Assembly: GCF_003386285.1 (NCBI RefSeq)
Contig: NZ_QPNC01000031.1
Coordinates: 1-64,000, forward strand
Source of the DNA: Nocardiopsis sp. FIRDI 009
GTDB lineage: Bacteria > Actinomycetota > Actinomycetes > Streptosporangiales > Streptosporangiaceae
Length of the DNA: 64,000 nt
Direction of reading: 5' to 3'
The notes under the pieces were generated by a model that saw only the letters and a program-made list of their open reading frames with translations, had not been told where the DNA came from and did not search any database. The translations under genes were made by a program, and so were the position numbers. The stretch's first letter is position 1. Every line of letters begins with the position of its first letter. Of the stretch, positions 1 through 7,561 are shown in pieces.

Positions 1-248
1 GCCTGTTGTGGGTGGCCCTCTTCTTCTTTTTTGTGCGCGGGCTTGTGCGATTGTGAAACACGCGTGGGTGTCATGAGGATCGCATACGGCACGCACGACG
101 CGGTGAGACCGGGGCCCGGTCGTCTGTGTCGGCCCGAAGGCACACGACCGTCACCCCGCGACTGTGACTCACGGAGGACCTGGAGGACCGGTTCGGCGCA
201 TCACGCGCCGCCCCGGGGTGTCCGCCCCGGGGAGCGTCCGCCGGGGGC

Positions 249-347
249 TTACTGGTCCTCGTCGGCCTCGGGGCTCTCGATCAGCTGCCGCAGCAGCGCC
301 ACGAAGTCCTCTTCGCTCATCGCCGACCAGTCCACGTGCTCGTTCAT
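249..347 (-). CDS. Possible 32-residue acidic peptide or C-terminal relic
   Basis: A short minus-strand frame starting MNEHVDWSAMSEEDF and ending with an acidic tail (ESPEADEDQ). The frame stays open upstream of this ATG to a stop near position 428, but with no ATG or GTG, so it may be the tail of a broken gene rather than a complete peptide. It lies just downstream of the 102-residue minus-strand gene. Function is unknown. Codon composition looks coding, but the call is weak. Confidence 0.25.
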   Translation of the reverse strand: MNEHVDWSAMSEEDFVALLRQLIESPEADEDQ

Positions 348-460
348 GTTGGCGATGTCCCCAAACTCCGAGCCGATAAGCCTGCGTGGGCGGGATTCGT
401 TCGAGAAGTCTGGGTTAACGGCGCGTTAGCGCAGGTGGCGGCCCTGGCCGGACGTGGACA

Positions 461-769
461 CTACACGTGCTGCTGGAGCGCGCTCCGGCACTCGGGGCAG
501 CGGCAGCGCTTGTTGTAGCCCGTGACGGTGCCGTGCGGGAGCGCGGGGTCGCGCTGCTCCGTGAGGGTGGCGTCCAGCTGGTCGCCGAACGACTGGAGGA
601 TGCGCGCGGTGGAGAAGACCGTCCTGGGCGTGATGCCCAGTTCGGAAGCGGCATCGTCGATGTGCTTCCCCATCCGGAGTTTCGCGATCAGGCGGGAACG
701 CGTGCTCGGCGGCATCTCGGCCTCAGCGTTCGCGATCAGCTGCTCGGCGTCGTCGATGGGATAGCTCAT
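461..769 (-). CDS. Small HTH-containing phage-type hypothetical protein
   Basis: A 102-residue protein with an AGAGGA ribosome site just before the ATG. Residues about 20-65 look helical and include a helix-turn-helix-like stretch (DDAASELGITPRTVF). The C-terminus carries the pattern HGTVTGYNKRCRCPECRSA; this HGT..GY..RCRC..CR arrangement is common in small hypothetical proteins of actinobacterial phages and integrated elements, and the paired cysteines could bind a metal. It is divergent from the XRE regulator at 933, with about 160 bases between them that would hold both promoters. A DNA-binding role is inferred from the motif; no specific function is recognised. Confidence 0.7.
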   Translation of the reverse strand: MSYPIDDAEQLIANAEAEMPPSTRSRLIAKLRMGKHIDDAASELGITPRTVFSTARILQSFGDQLDATLTEQRDPALPHGTVTGYNKRCRCPECRSALQQHV

Positions 770-932
770 GGATGTCCTCTACGTGTGCGGGAACGCGCCT
801 CCATCGTACGCGGTTTCCTCCTGCGACATATGAGGTACCTGAGGTGTCCTATTTCTAGAAACGCATTGCTAGATGCTAGATGCCGTGTTTCGCTGGGAAC
901 ACACCTTCACTCTGTGTCATTGGAGCCGTGTT

Positions 933-1763
933 ATGAGCAGCCCCACGGTTCGTCGTCGTCGACTCTCCGCGGAACTCCGCCGCCGTCGCGTGGAGGCGGG
1001 AATGACCCTCAGCGACGTGGCTGAGGAGCTGGAGTGGTCCCCCGCGAAACTGGGCCACATCGAGACGGGCATCCGTAAGTGGCCCTCGGTGATGGAGATC
1101 TCCGCCCTCCTCCGTCTCTACGGCGTCACCGGCGGCCAGCGGGAGGCCATCCTGACCCTGGTGCGGGAGTCACGGTTGAGGCCGTGGTGGACCGAGTACG
1201 AGGACGTGCTCTCGTCGGCCTACGTGGGCAACGAGGCGGGTGCCGTCGGGGTCCGTGCATACTCGGGCATCCTCGTTCCCGACCTCCTCCAGGTTCCCGA
1301 CTACACCGCCGTCGTCGCGCGTGCCATGGGACACGGTGAGGAGGACGTGGAGCGGATGGTCGCGGCCTACCTCAAGCGCCAGGAAGTGCTCGACGGAGGC
1401 GGTCTGCTCCGCTACCACGCCGTGGTCGAGGAGGACGCGCTCCAGCGTGTCGTGTCCGATCTCTCGCTGTTCCGGGCGCAGGCCGGTCGGCTGATCGAAC
1501 TCGCCGCCTCGGACCGGGTGACACTCCAGCTCCTCCCGACCTCCGTGGGGCCCCACCGGGGCGTCGCGGGGCCCTTCTCCGTCCTTGAGTTCGACGAGGG
1601 GGAGGCCGCGTTGGCGTACGTGGAGACCACCCCGGGCGGGACGATCGTGGAGGCGGAGGAGGCGGTTGGTTCGTGCGAGCGGGTGTGGTCCGAACTCACC
1701 AGGGTCGCGGCATCCCCCGAGGCCACTGTCGGCATCCTGCGCCGTATGGCACTGCTCACCTGA
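933..1763 (+). CDS. XRE-family regulator with DUF5753-type C-terminal domain
   Basis: A 276-residue protein of the Streptomyces Scr1-like class. Residues about 10-65 form an XRE helix-turn-helix (MTLSDVAEELEWSPAKLGHIE), followed by a DUF5753-type domain with the typical features VPDLLQVPDYTAVV and a hydrophobic region VTLQLLPTSVGPHRGV. The ATG at 933 has GGAG seven bases upstream; an in-frame ATG at 873 is less likely. Members usually stand next to a DUF397 gene, which I do not find here. Such proteins are transcription regulators, sometimes regarded as antitoxin-like. The target is unknown. Confidence 0.85.
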   Translation: MSSPTVRRRRLSAELRRRRVEAGMTLSDVAEELEWSPAKLGHIETGIRKWPSVMEISALLRLYGVTGGQREAILTLVRESRLRPWWTEYEDVLSSAYVGNEAGAVGVRAYSGILVPDLLQVPDYTAVVARAMGHGEEDVERMVAAYLKRQEVLDGGGLLRYHAVVEEDALQRVVSDLSLFRAQAGRLIELAASDRVTLQLLPTSVGPHRGVAGPFSVLEFDEGEAALAYVETTPGGTIVEAEEAVGSCERVWSELTRVAASPEATVGILRRMALLT

Positions 1764-1877
1764 GATCCCGGTCGGATCCCTTGCTAGTCTCTTGGTGACA
1801 ACCTCATAAAGTTCTCTGTGGAGCCCCCGCACCCGGCGGGTGCTCGTGTGTAGGAACCGGATGAAAGGGTCCAGACA

Positions 1878-2000
1878 GTGAAGAAGATCATCGTTCTGGC
1901 GCTGGTGGCCCTCGGGGCTTTCGCCGTCTACCGCAAGATCCAGGCGGACCGCGCCGAGCTCGACCTGTGGACCGAGGCCACGGCGGCCAGCGAGAGCTGA
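1878..2000 (+). CDS. DLW-39 family protein
   Basis: A 40-residue product starting at GTG 1878. It has one N-terminal membrane-spanning segment (KKIIVLALVALGAFAVYRK) and then the motif AELDLWTEAT that gives the family its name; the length is right for the family. DLW-39 genes are conserved in actinobacteria near gyrA and the tRNA-Ile/tRNA-Ala genes, and here tRNA-Ala follows about 150 bases downstream. Function is not known. The position supports an origin-proximal location for the window. Confidence 0.85.
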   Translation: MKKIIVLALVALGAFAVYRKIQADRAELDLWTEATAASES

Positions 2001-2008
2001 TCGCGCGG

Positions 2009-2037
2009 CGGACGAGCGGGCGTCCCGCGCTCGTCCG
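2009..2037 (+). terminator. Hairpin terminator after DLW-39
   Basis: CGGACGAGCG and CGCTCGTCCG form a perfect 10-bp stem with a 9-base loop, starting nine bases after the DLW-39 stop codon. There is no U-run, as is common in high-GC actinobacteria. Confidence 0.55.
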
Positions 2038-2148
2038 TCAGTGACACGAAGACGTGGGTGGGCCGGTGTACCCGTGGTGCGACCCACGGCTTCGCGGTCC
2101 CTGTGACCGGGACCGCCTTCGGATGAAGGTATGCTCTCCTTGGGTTCA

Positions 2149-2221
2149 GGGGCCATAGCTCAGCTGGCAGAGCGCCGGTTTTGCATACCGGAGGTCAGGG
2201 GTTCGACTCCCCTTGGCTCCA
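2149..2221 (+). tRNA. tRNA-Ala (anticodon UGC)
   Basis: A 73-base cloverleaf. The acceptor stem is GGGGCCA/TGGCTCC and contains the G3-U70 alanine identity pair. The anticodon stem-loop CCGGT-TTTGCAT-ACCGG places TGC at 2182-2184. The T-arm is GGGG-TTCGACT-CCCC. CCA is not encoded. The 3' half is the attachment site of a decayed integrative element and is duplicated at 5121-5155. Confidence 0.97.
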
Positions 2222-2231
2222 CTCGTGTTTT
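2187..2231 (+). repeat. att core repeat, tRNA-Ala copy
   Basis: Forty-five bases identical to 5121-5165. They begin in the anticodon stem (ACCGG), run through the T-arm and acceptor stem, and extend ten bases past the tRNA. Weaker similarity continues further right for both copies (ACGTC.AAGACGTAA). This copy rebuilds a functional tRNA. Confidence 0.93.
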
Positions 2232-2250
2232 GCCACGTCGAAGACGTAAC

Positions 2251-2285
2251 GACGGCCACCCGGGCAGGCGCCCCGGGTGGCCGTC
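2251..2285 (+). terminator. Hairpin terminator after tRNA-Ala
   Basis: GACGGCCACCCGGG and CCCGGGTGGCCGTC make a perfect 14-bp stem with a 7-base loop, 30 bases after the tRNA. It lies inside the element, so the element supplies the tRNA's present terminator. A more diverged hairpin of the same kind follows the far att copy at about 5185-5218. Confidence 0.7.
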
Positions 2286-2301
2286 GCACATATGGTGCAC
2301 A
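2286..2301 (-). other. Candidate integrase arm-type site (int-proximal)
   Basis: On the minus strand this reads TGTGC-N6-TGTGC, two half-sites 11 bp apart. The same arrangement occurs at 5005-5020 (one mismatch) and on both sides of the att core of the second element (37299-37314, 49453-49468), always in the same orientation relative to int. The arm-type role is an inference. Confidence 0.5.
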
Positions 2302-2313
2302 TTGCCCGCGTCG

Positions 2314-2515
2314 TCACGCTGCACGGTCGGGTTTCCTCCCCTTCGAAGCGTCCGTCCTCCGAGGGGCGGCGGCCCGCTTGTCCCGCATCTTCGGCGAGAC
2401 CTCGTCCAGGCGGTCCGGGAACAGGTGTCCGTAGGTGTCGAGGGTCATGGTCGCCGTCTTGTGCCCGAGCATCGTTTGAATGACCTTCACGTCCGCCCCC
2501 GAGGCGAGGGACGCG
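2314..2515 (-). pseudogene. Tyrosine integrase, C-terminal fragment
   Basis: The frame encodes SLASGADVKVIQTMLGHK followed by TMTLDTYGHLFPDRLDEV, matching the last ~65 residues of the intact integrase at 48216-49415, including the catalytic H (LGHK) and the nucleophile Y (LDTYGH). Everything upstream of the SLASGADVK region is gone; the frame runs straight into rep sequence at about 2516. It ends at a TGA at 2314-2316 next to the att site, where int belongs. Not functional. Confidence 0.85.
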
Positions 2516-3578
2516 GCGTCCCGCGTAGCCCAGGTGTTCGCGGCGGTGTGCTTTGGACTTTCAGAACCCCGGTCGGAGCCCCGCCTTGGGCTGGTCGGGT
2601 TGGATCCCGTAGCGCAGCCAGTGCGCGCACGGTTCGAACCGCAGCGCGTCCAACAGCCGGTCCACGTGCTGTTCCTGCGCGAGAGACTCCACGTCGTGGT
2701 GTCCGTCGCCAGGTAGCGCACACACCGGTCCGCGTTCGCCGAACCAGCGACCACGCCCTTGGCGTCGACCTGTCGGCCGAACCGCACCACGTGATGAGGC
2801 TCCGCGTCCGGATCCTCGTCCAGGACGTCCAATGCCTCGTCCCAGGGTGGGCAGGAGTTCACCGGTCGACGGATCGACATAGACACCAGTCGACTCATCC
2901 CACACGGGGAGCCGGTCACCCTCGTATACGACCCGGTCCGCCCGGGACCACCACACCTGGTGATAAGTGGCCGCTGAAATCTGTCACAGCTCAGCCGGGC
3001 ATCGTGCCCCGGGTGGCCATCGTCTTGCGGGTTATCGGCCGCTTGGGAAGGTCCGGGGCATCCTGACGCCTCTTGGTCGAGCGGACCCGACGCGATCGCG
3101 ACGACGAGCCAGCCGAGCGGGTGACCGAGCCTCGGAGCCCGGAGGCGCTGATCTCCTCGTCCAGGTCGGAGATGGCCGCGTCCAGTGCGGCCAGGTCCTC
3201 CGCCGACGTGGCCCCCGCGGAGGCGAGTCGGTCGCGTTCGGCGGTGATCACGGCGCGCTGTTCCACCCACCCCCGTTGCGCCTCGGAGGGCGGGTCGGGT
3301 TCCACCACCGGCTCGGAAGTGAGGTGCCAGCCCTCCTCACACTGCGTCCGACGGAGGGACCGTTTCCGCTGGGCGCAGGCGGGGCAGCGGGATTCGAGGG
3401 TGGACTCGCACGGAACGTCAATGATCTCGGTGGCACCGGTGGTGATGTCGGTACGTCGAAGGGAGACCGGGCGGATACACACCCCGTGGTCGGCGGCCGG
3501 AAGTTCGGCGACCTCGCGGGCCAGGGGTTGCACGAGCCGTTCGGCGCGGGTCGACTTACCGGTAGGAGTCGGCGTCAA
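2516..3578 (-). pseudogene. RepSA-like replication initiator, degraded
   Basis: It matches the intact initiator at 46309-47991 in pieces. The N-terminal ~200 residues are well kept (TPTGKSTRAERL, SRCPACAQRKRSLRRTQ). An internal deletion follows after the RRQDAPDLPKRP region, joining it to MATRGT. Further frames then carry the VWDESTGVYVDPSTG and DAEPHHVVRFGRQVDAKG regions with several frameshifts. The start codon has changed: the intact gene has TTG-ATG where this copy has TTG-ACG. The 3' end is fused to an integrase fragment, so xis and most of int were lost in one deletion. Confidence 0.88.
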
Positions 3579-3618
3579 CCCACCCCCACACAACCACAGA
3601 GCGGGAGACCCCCACCGC

Positions 3619-3809
3619 ATGGAACCCAAGCCGCCGTCTCTGTGGCACCTGGCGATCAGCATCGTCATCACCACGACCGGAGTCGTTCTGATCCTGGTCG
3701 GCCAGGATGTCGTGACGCCCTTCAACCTCTGATCGCTTACTGGCTTCACCGCGTTCGCTTCCGAGCGCATCAGAGGACCCCACCCACAGACGAGGAGCCC
3801 ACCCCGTGA
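3619..3809 (+). pseudogene. Small membrane protein, frameshifted
   Basis: ATG at 3619 opens MEPKPPSLWHLAISIVITTT with one hydrophobic span and stops after 37 codons. Another frame continues the family pattern to 3809: a basic stretch (YWLHRVRFRAHQ) and an acidic-proline tail (TPPTDEEPTP). A single frameshift near 3725 explains this. It starts just upstream of, and divergent from, the rep relic, as the three small membrane genes of the intact element do. Confidence 0.55.
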
Positions 3810-3855
3810 GTGTTGGACCCCGGATCGCTGGCCAATCATCGTTTCCGCCCTTGCC

Positions 3856-4044
3856 GTGCTGCTCGGAGGAGTATGGGCGGTACTGACGCGGTTGACCGAA
3901 GGCCAAATCAACATCATGGCGACATTCTGGATCTGGGCGTGGGTCTTCCACCTGGCAGTGGGGATCGGGACATACAACCGTGAACGCCGCGACTTTCTCG
4001 CACATCAGGAACACGCTCCGTCCGAGGAGGAATCCGACCCGTAG
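3856..4044 (+). CDS. Small membrane protein of the element family (possibly truncated)
   Basis: Sixty-two residues from GTG 3856. Two hydrophobic spans (VLLGGVWAVL and ATFWIWAWVFHLAVGI) are followed by a basic patch YNRERRDFL and the acidic tail HAPSEEESDP. The hydrophobic reading continues upstream of the GTG in the same frame (RWPIIVSALAVLL), so the natural start may have been lost by a frameshift. Same family layout as 4162-4389 and the three minus-strand genes at 45552-46268. Function unknown; a Spd-like role in element transfer or spread is only a guess from position. Confidence 0.5.
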   Translation: MLLGGVWAVLTRLTEGQINIMATFWIWAWVFHLAVGIGTYNRERRDFLAHQEHAPSEEESDP

Positions 4045-4161
4045 CCCTGGGTCATGGTGGTGATGTCGTCGTCGGACACGTACGTGTCCCGGACTCGCGG
4101 GGGAGCCCTCCGCCCGCACGTAACCCACGCCCCCCATCACGGAACGAGCAACCTCCACCGC

Positions 4162-4389
4162 ATGAACGCCAAGAAGGAGAACATCGGGATGATCATCTTC
4201 TGCGGATTCATGACCGTGGCAGGGCCGCCGTTCTTGGTGTTCCTCTGGATCACAGAAGGCCGCTTCTCCTGGATGGCCTCCTTGGGAACGTTGGGGTTCG
4301 CCTGGGGGCTGTACGACGAGACCAAGAAGTACTGGCGACTGCGTGATCCTCATCAGGCCCCACCGCCCGAGGAGGAATCCGAACCGTAA
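4162..4389 (+). CDS. Small two-span membrane protein of the element family
   Basis: Seventy-five residues from ATG 4162. Two hydrophobic segments (IGMIIFCGFMTVAGPPFLVF and SWMASLGTLGFAWGL) are followed by a short charged stretch YDETKKYWRLRD and the tail PPPEEESEP. This layout (two membrane spans, basic turn, proline/glutamate tail) recurs in six small genes across the two integrative elements. The reading frame is intact, unlike its neighbours. Function unknown. Confidence 0.6.
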   Translation: MNAKKENIGMIIFCGFMTVAGPPFLVFLWITEGRFSWMASLGTLGFAWGLYDETKKYWRLRDPHQAPPPEEESEP

Positions 4390-4494
4390 CGGTGGTTCCT
4401 GTTCGCTGTGGTGTGGAGCCGGGCAGGGCGTTCTGACGGCACCGGGGCCTACTCGCGGTGGCCCATCGCCCCTACGGAGTCGAAAGGCTTCACC

Positions 4495-5043
4495 GTGCAC
4501 AGCCCCCTTGTCAGGCGCCGGGCCCTCGTCTACCCGGACTACGGGGTCTTCCAGATCATCGACTGTGAACACCCCGAGCCTGACGCTCTCTTACCCGGGT
4601 TCAACGCATCCAGCGTCGGCGAGCGCTCGGTGTATCTGCGCAGCTTTCAGACCAACGTCCTGGTCCGCCTCGATCTGGAGTCGTGGGAGACCGAACCCGC
4701 TGAACCAGGGAGGGTGTGGGAGAGCGCCCACACGGCCTCCACCACGCTTCCCAGCGGTGTGATCGGGGTCAGCGAGATGACGACCGGGACGCAGGAGAAC
4801 CTGCTGACCCTGCCCACACCAGCCCGGTACCGGATCCGGCTGTCCCACCGCAACCGTCGCTTCGTCGGCCGGGCCTACGAAGCTCTCTTCAGCCAGTTCG
4901 AGGACACCGACGATCCGGGCTTCACCGCGGCCCAACGCGACCTCGAAGGCCGCGAACAGTACCTGGCCCAGTTCTGGCCCGAGCCCCGGTGGCACCGCGG
5001 CGATGCACATTCATTGCAGACGACCCCCGGAACCAGGGGGTGA
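4495..5043 (+). CDS. Hypothetical element protein
   Basis: A 182-residue protein from GTG 4495; a longer frame starts at 4408, but the conserved-looking part begins at VHSPLVRRRALVYPDYGVFQ. It appears soluble, has no signal peptide and no domain I recognise; the middle reads TTLPSGVIGVSEMTTGTQEN. The last dozen codons run through a candidate arm-type integrase site (5005-5020), so the present C-terminus may be secondary. It lies at the end of the element away from int. Confidence 0.5.
   Translation: MHSPLVRRRALVYPDYGVFQIIDCEHPEPDALLPGFNASSVGERSVYLRSFQTNVLVRLDLESWETEPAEPGRVWESAHTASTTLPSGVIGVSEMTTGTQENLLTLPTPARYRIRLSHRNRRFVGRAYEALFSQFEDTDDPGFTAAQRDLEGREQYLAQFWPEPRWHRGDAHSLQTTPGTRG
5005..5020 (-). 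other. Candidate integrase arm-type site (int-distal)
   Basis: Plus strand GCACA-TTCATT-GCAGA, i.e. the 11-bp-spaced half-sites of 2286-2301 with one mismatch, in the same orientation relative to int. It is 101 bases inside the distal att core; the equivalent site in the second element is 107 bases inside its core. Confidence 0.4.
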
Positions 5044-5120
5044 GGGTAGGAACCGGCCGGGCGGTTCGCGCAGGTGCTCGGAGCGAGTGCAGGTCCCGGG
5101 CCCGGTCAAGCGACGCGCAC

Positions 5121-5165
5121 ACCGGAGGTCAGGGGTTCGACTCCCCTTGGCTCCACTCGTGTTTT
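5121..5165 (+). repeat. att core repeat, distal copy
   Basis: Perfect copy of 2187-2231, carrying the T-arm and acceptor 3' strand of tRNA-Ala without the rest of the tRNA. It marks the right boundary of the decayed element. Confidence 0.93.
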
Positions 5166-5638
5166 TCCACGTCAAAGACGTAAAAACGGATATTCGGGCA
5201 CACGCCTGGGCGGCCGTCGCTTTGTGTGCACGGGCTCTAGTCCGAACGGGTGAGGTGCCCGCTTCGTCCCCTCTCGCGTGAGACTGGGGTGTTGCGGTGA
5301 ACTCGCAGGTCATCCCAGTTGCTGCGGAATGACTTCGGCTCTACCACATGTAGTCACTCTCCGTGTGTGTATGATGACACCTCCCCGAAGTGCAATGGTC
5401 CTAGTGGGCCATATGAGAAATAGGCCACTTGGGGACTGTTGGTGAACAGGGACGATCCGTAGTTTCGACACCAGCGACAACGAGGAAGACAGCGCGCCGA
5501 AACGACAACCCCCGAAGACGAGCCGCGGCCCCCCGTCAGGCAGTCCTCGGATCGGCCGCTCCTCCTCCCCCGTCGGCGGTTGCGCCAGCCGGTGGGATTT
5601 CCGATCACCACACATGCTGATCTTGGGAGTGGGGCAAC
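5166..5638. other. Gap between decayed element and whiB-like gene
   Basis: No convincing gene. The left part (about 5185-5218) keeps a diverged version of the tRNA terminator hairpin. ACTGGGGTG (5283-5291) and CATCCCAGT (5311-5319) can pair. The relatively AT-rich stretch 5340-5430 probably holds the whiB-like promoter, but I cannot pin -35 and -10 boxes. Apparent frames here are tRNA-derived or low quality. Confidence 0.5.
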
Positions 5639-5953
5639 ATGTGGAATGAGAAGATGGCGGCCCGAGCCAAATGTCGGGAGATCGACCCCGACGCCCTCTT
5701 CGTGCAGGGCGCCGCGCAGAACCGCGCCAAGCTCATCTGCCGGGGCTGCCCCGTGCGCACGATGTGCCTGGCCGAGGCGTTGGACAGCCGCATCGAGTTC
5801 GGTGTCTGGGGAGGCATGACCGAACGCGAGCGCCGTGCCCTGCTGCGTCGGCGCAAGGACGTGACCGACTGGTACGAACTGCTGACCTCCGCCGAACGGC
5901 GCTACGAGGCGGAGCAGGCCCGCCGGGACGCGCCCGTCACCGTCCGGAACTAG
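5639..5953 (+). CDS. WhiB-family iron-sulphur transcription factor
   Basis: A 104-residue Wbl protein. The four cluster cysteines are visible as KC (residue about 12) and IC..GCPVRTMC, followed by the family turn motif FGVWGGMTERERR and a basic segment LLRRRKD that contacts DNA in this family. Wbl proteins bind a [4Fe-4S] cluster and usually act with the principal sigma factor. A GGAG lies about nine bases before the ATG. It stands alone on the plus strand beside the decayed element. Which Wbl subgroup it belongs to is not clear from sequence alone. Confidence 0.93.
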   Translation: MWNEKMAARAKCREIDPDALFVQGAAQNRAKLICRGCPVRTMCLAEALDSRIEFGVWGGMTERERRALLRRRKDVTDWYELLTSAERRYEAEQARRDAPVTVRN

Positions 5954-6172
5954 TCGGGGCCTCCCACCGCGCCGCGGAGAGCCCCCCGGGCGGAGGGCGG
6001 GCCGAAGCGGGGCGGAGCCCGAGGGAACACCGTCGGGGCACCCCAGGAGGGGATCAGGGGAGGATCAGGGTGTGCCCCGATGTTCGACGCCACGCGCATG
6101 ACGCATGATGGAGGGAGCACGGCACGCGGGAGGACGGCCGTGCCCCCTTCGGCGTTGGGAGTGGGAGTGGCA

Positions 6173-6769
6173 GTGCAGGACCGTCGATACCCGGTGCGGC
6201 GCCCGCAGGAGCAGCCGCAGCTCCGTCTGACGCACGCCGACCGGGACGCCGTGGCCGAGACGCTCCGTGAGGCCTACAGTCTGGGCCAACTGGACGAGGA
6301 GGAGTTCGACCAGCGCCTGGACCTCGCGATGCGGGCCAAGGTGCGGGCCGACCTGGAACCGCTCACCCGGGACCTGACACCGGCTCCGGGCGGTACGCCC
6401 GGGAACCCCGGGGAGAAGGCCGACCCCGGGACGCCGCCGTCCAGCACACCGGTCGAACGCGTGGTCGCGGCCTGCGCCCACGCGGGGAACTACTTCTTCC
6501 CGATCGTGGCCCCGCTGCTGATCTTCCTGGCGAGCGACAGGATCTCGCCCTACGTCCGCCGCCAGGCCATGGAGTCGCTGAACTTCCAGCTCTTCTGCCT
6601 GATCACCGGGCTCGGCAGCCTGCTCCTCTTCTGGCTGGTCGTCCCGCTCGTGGTCACCGTCTTCGTCCTCCTGGGCCTGATGATCCTCCCGGCCGTCGCC
6701 TCGCTGGCCGCCCTCATGGGGAGGAACTGGCGGTACCCGATGTTCTTCCGCCTGCTCAAGGACGACTGA
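6173..6769 (+). CDS. DUF1707 and DUF4870 domain membrane protein
   Basis: A 198-residue protein from GTG 6173 (GGAG seven bases upstream); the frame is open further upstream, but the conserved part starts here. Residues about 15-65 are a DUF1707 domain (LRLTHADRDAVAETLREAY...GQLDEEEFDQRL). A linker rich in P and G follows, then a DUF4870-like membrane part with about three spans (HAGNYFFPIVAPLLIFLAS, QLFCLITGLGSLLLFWLVV, VFVLLGLMILPAVASLAAL). Function unknown; DUF1707 proteins are common in actinobacteria. It converges on the DUF5324-like gene. Confidence 0.85.
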   Translation: MQDRRYPVRRPQEQPQLRLTHADRDAVAETLREAYSLGQLDEEEFDQRLDLAMRAKVRADLEPLTRDLTPAPGGTPGNPGEKADPGTPPSSTPVERVVAACAHAGNYFFPIVAPLLIFLASDRISPYVRRQAMESLNFQLFCLITGLGSLLLFWLVVPLVVTVFVLLGLMILPAVASLAALMGRNWRYPMFFRLLKDD

Positions 6770-6774
6770 GGGAA

Positions 6775-6800
6775 GGGCGCGGGGACGCGCCGCCGCGCCC
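6775..6800. terminator. Bidirectional hairpin between convergent genes
   Basis: GGGCGCGG and CCGCGCCC form an 8-bp stem with a 10-base loop in the 38-base gap between two converging genes. Confidence 0.5.
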
Positions 6801-6807
6801 CCGCACG

Positions 6808-7350
6808 TCAGTGGTCGGGGTGTCCGTTCTTCTCGGCCCGCTCGTGGCCCGCGGCCGACTTGACCTTGTCCTTGACCGCGCTCGCCTTCTCCTCCAGGTT
6901 CTCGCGGGTCTCGCGGACCTGTTCGCGGGCCTGGTCGAGATGCTCCTGCCACTCGGCGTCCTGGGACGCCTGGCGCAACCGGATCAGCGAGTACACGATC
7001 ACGCCGCCGACCACGGCGGCGCCACCGATCAGCACCGCGCGGGGAACGCGCACGCCCCCGCACAGGAGTTTCCTCCCACGCGGCGCCGGGCGCGGGTCGA
7101 CCCGGTGCGCGGCCGCGTTGAGCATCCCGGCCACCCGGGGCGCCACCGTGTCCTCGACCCGCTGCGCGGCCGTCTCCAGCTTGGGAGCGGTCCACCCGCG
7201 CGCCTGGAGGAGCCTCAGGGTGGCCTGGTCCCGTGCCTGGTCGGCGTACGGGCCGAATCGGTCGGCCTGCTCCCGGGCCAGTTCCTGGAGGCGGACGAGG
7301 GTCGCCTCCGCCTCCTTGCGTGCCTTGCGACGCTTCGAAGTGATGGGCAC
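6808..7350 (-). CDS. DUF5324-like membrane-anchored protein
   Basis: A 180-residue protein from GTG 7350, chosen over an upstream ATG because GGAG lies seven bases before it. A basic N-terminus (SKRRKARKEAE) is followed by long charged helices, one membrane span (RAVLIGGAAVVGGVIVYSLI) near residue 120, and a charged, coiled-coil-prone tail (ARETREN-type repeats with many E, K and R). In related actinobacteria a gene of this kind sits next to the cyclophilin and rhomboid genes, as here. Function unknown. Confidence 0.75.
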   Translation of the reverse strand: MPITSKRRKARKEAEATLVRLQELAREQADRFGPYADQARDQATLRLLQARGWTAPKLETAAQRVEDTVAPRVAGMLNAAAHRVDPRPAPRGRKLLCGGVRVPRAVLIGGAAVVGGVIVYSLIRLRQASQDAEWQEHLDQAREQVRETRENLEEKASAVKDKVKSAAGHERAEKNGHPDH

Positions 7351-7472
7351 GTCGTCAGCTCCTTCGATCGTTCTCGGTCCCCACCCAGCGGGCGGCTGCA
7401 CGCCGTGTTATCCGGGTGTTATCTCAACTTACGTCCTCTCCTTCGGGGTTTGGCGCTTCGACACCGGGACGG

Positions 7473-7481
7473 TTGTCCACA
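7473..7481 (+). other. DnaA box
   Basis: TTGTCCACA, the Streptomyces-type consensus box, in the divergent gap between the DUF5324-like gene and the cyclophilin gene. Confidence 0.45.
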
Positions 7482-7561
7482 GGTCAACCGGGTTTCGGCG
7501 AAGGGGCCGGGGCGGACGGGTAACGTGATCACGTAAGTACGCTCGACCGAAAGGCACATAG

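Larger units (their letters stand above)
2187..5165. mobile_element. Decayed AICE-type integrative element at tRNA-Ala
   Basis: A 3-kb insertion bounded by a 45-bp perfect direct repeat that contains the 3' end of tRNA-Ala. Inside it, from the tRNA end, lie an integrase C-terminal fragment fused to a rep pseudogene on the minus strand, then divergent plus-strand genes for small membrane proteins and a hypothetical protein. Transfer, excision and regulatory genes are missing, so it cannot move on its own. It is related to the complete element at 37153-49574, with which it shares rep, int, the membrane-protein trio and arm-type site motifs. Confidence 0.9.

Noticed and set aside
31..429. 132-codon plus-strand frame at the window start
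   Set aside because: Composition (R, P, S, T runs) is typical of a high-GC shadow frame, with no ribosome site and overlap with minus-strand coding.
1170..2156. Long minus-strand frame opposite the XRE regulator
   Set aside because: Antisense shadow of the regulator and DLW-39; Arg/Gly/His-rich with no domain.
5011..5313. Minus-strand frame across the distal att site with GSRTPDLR
   Set aside because: That peptide is a translation of the tRNA T-arm, a common false gene.
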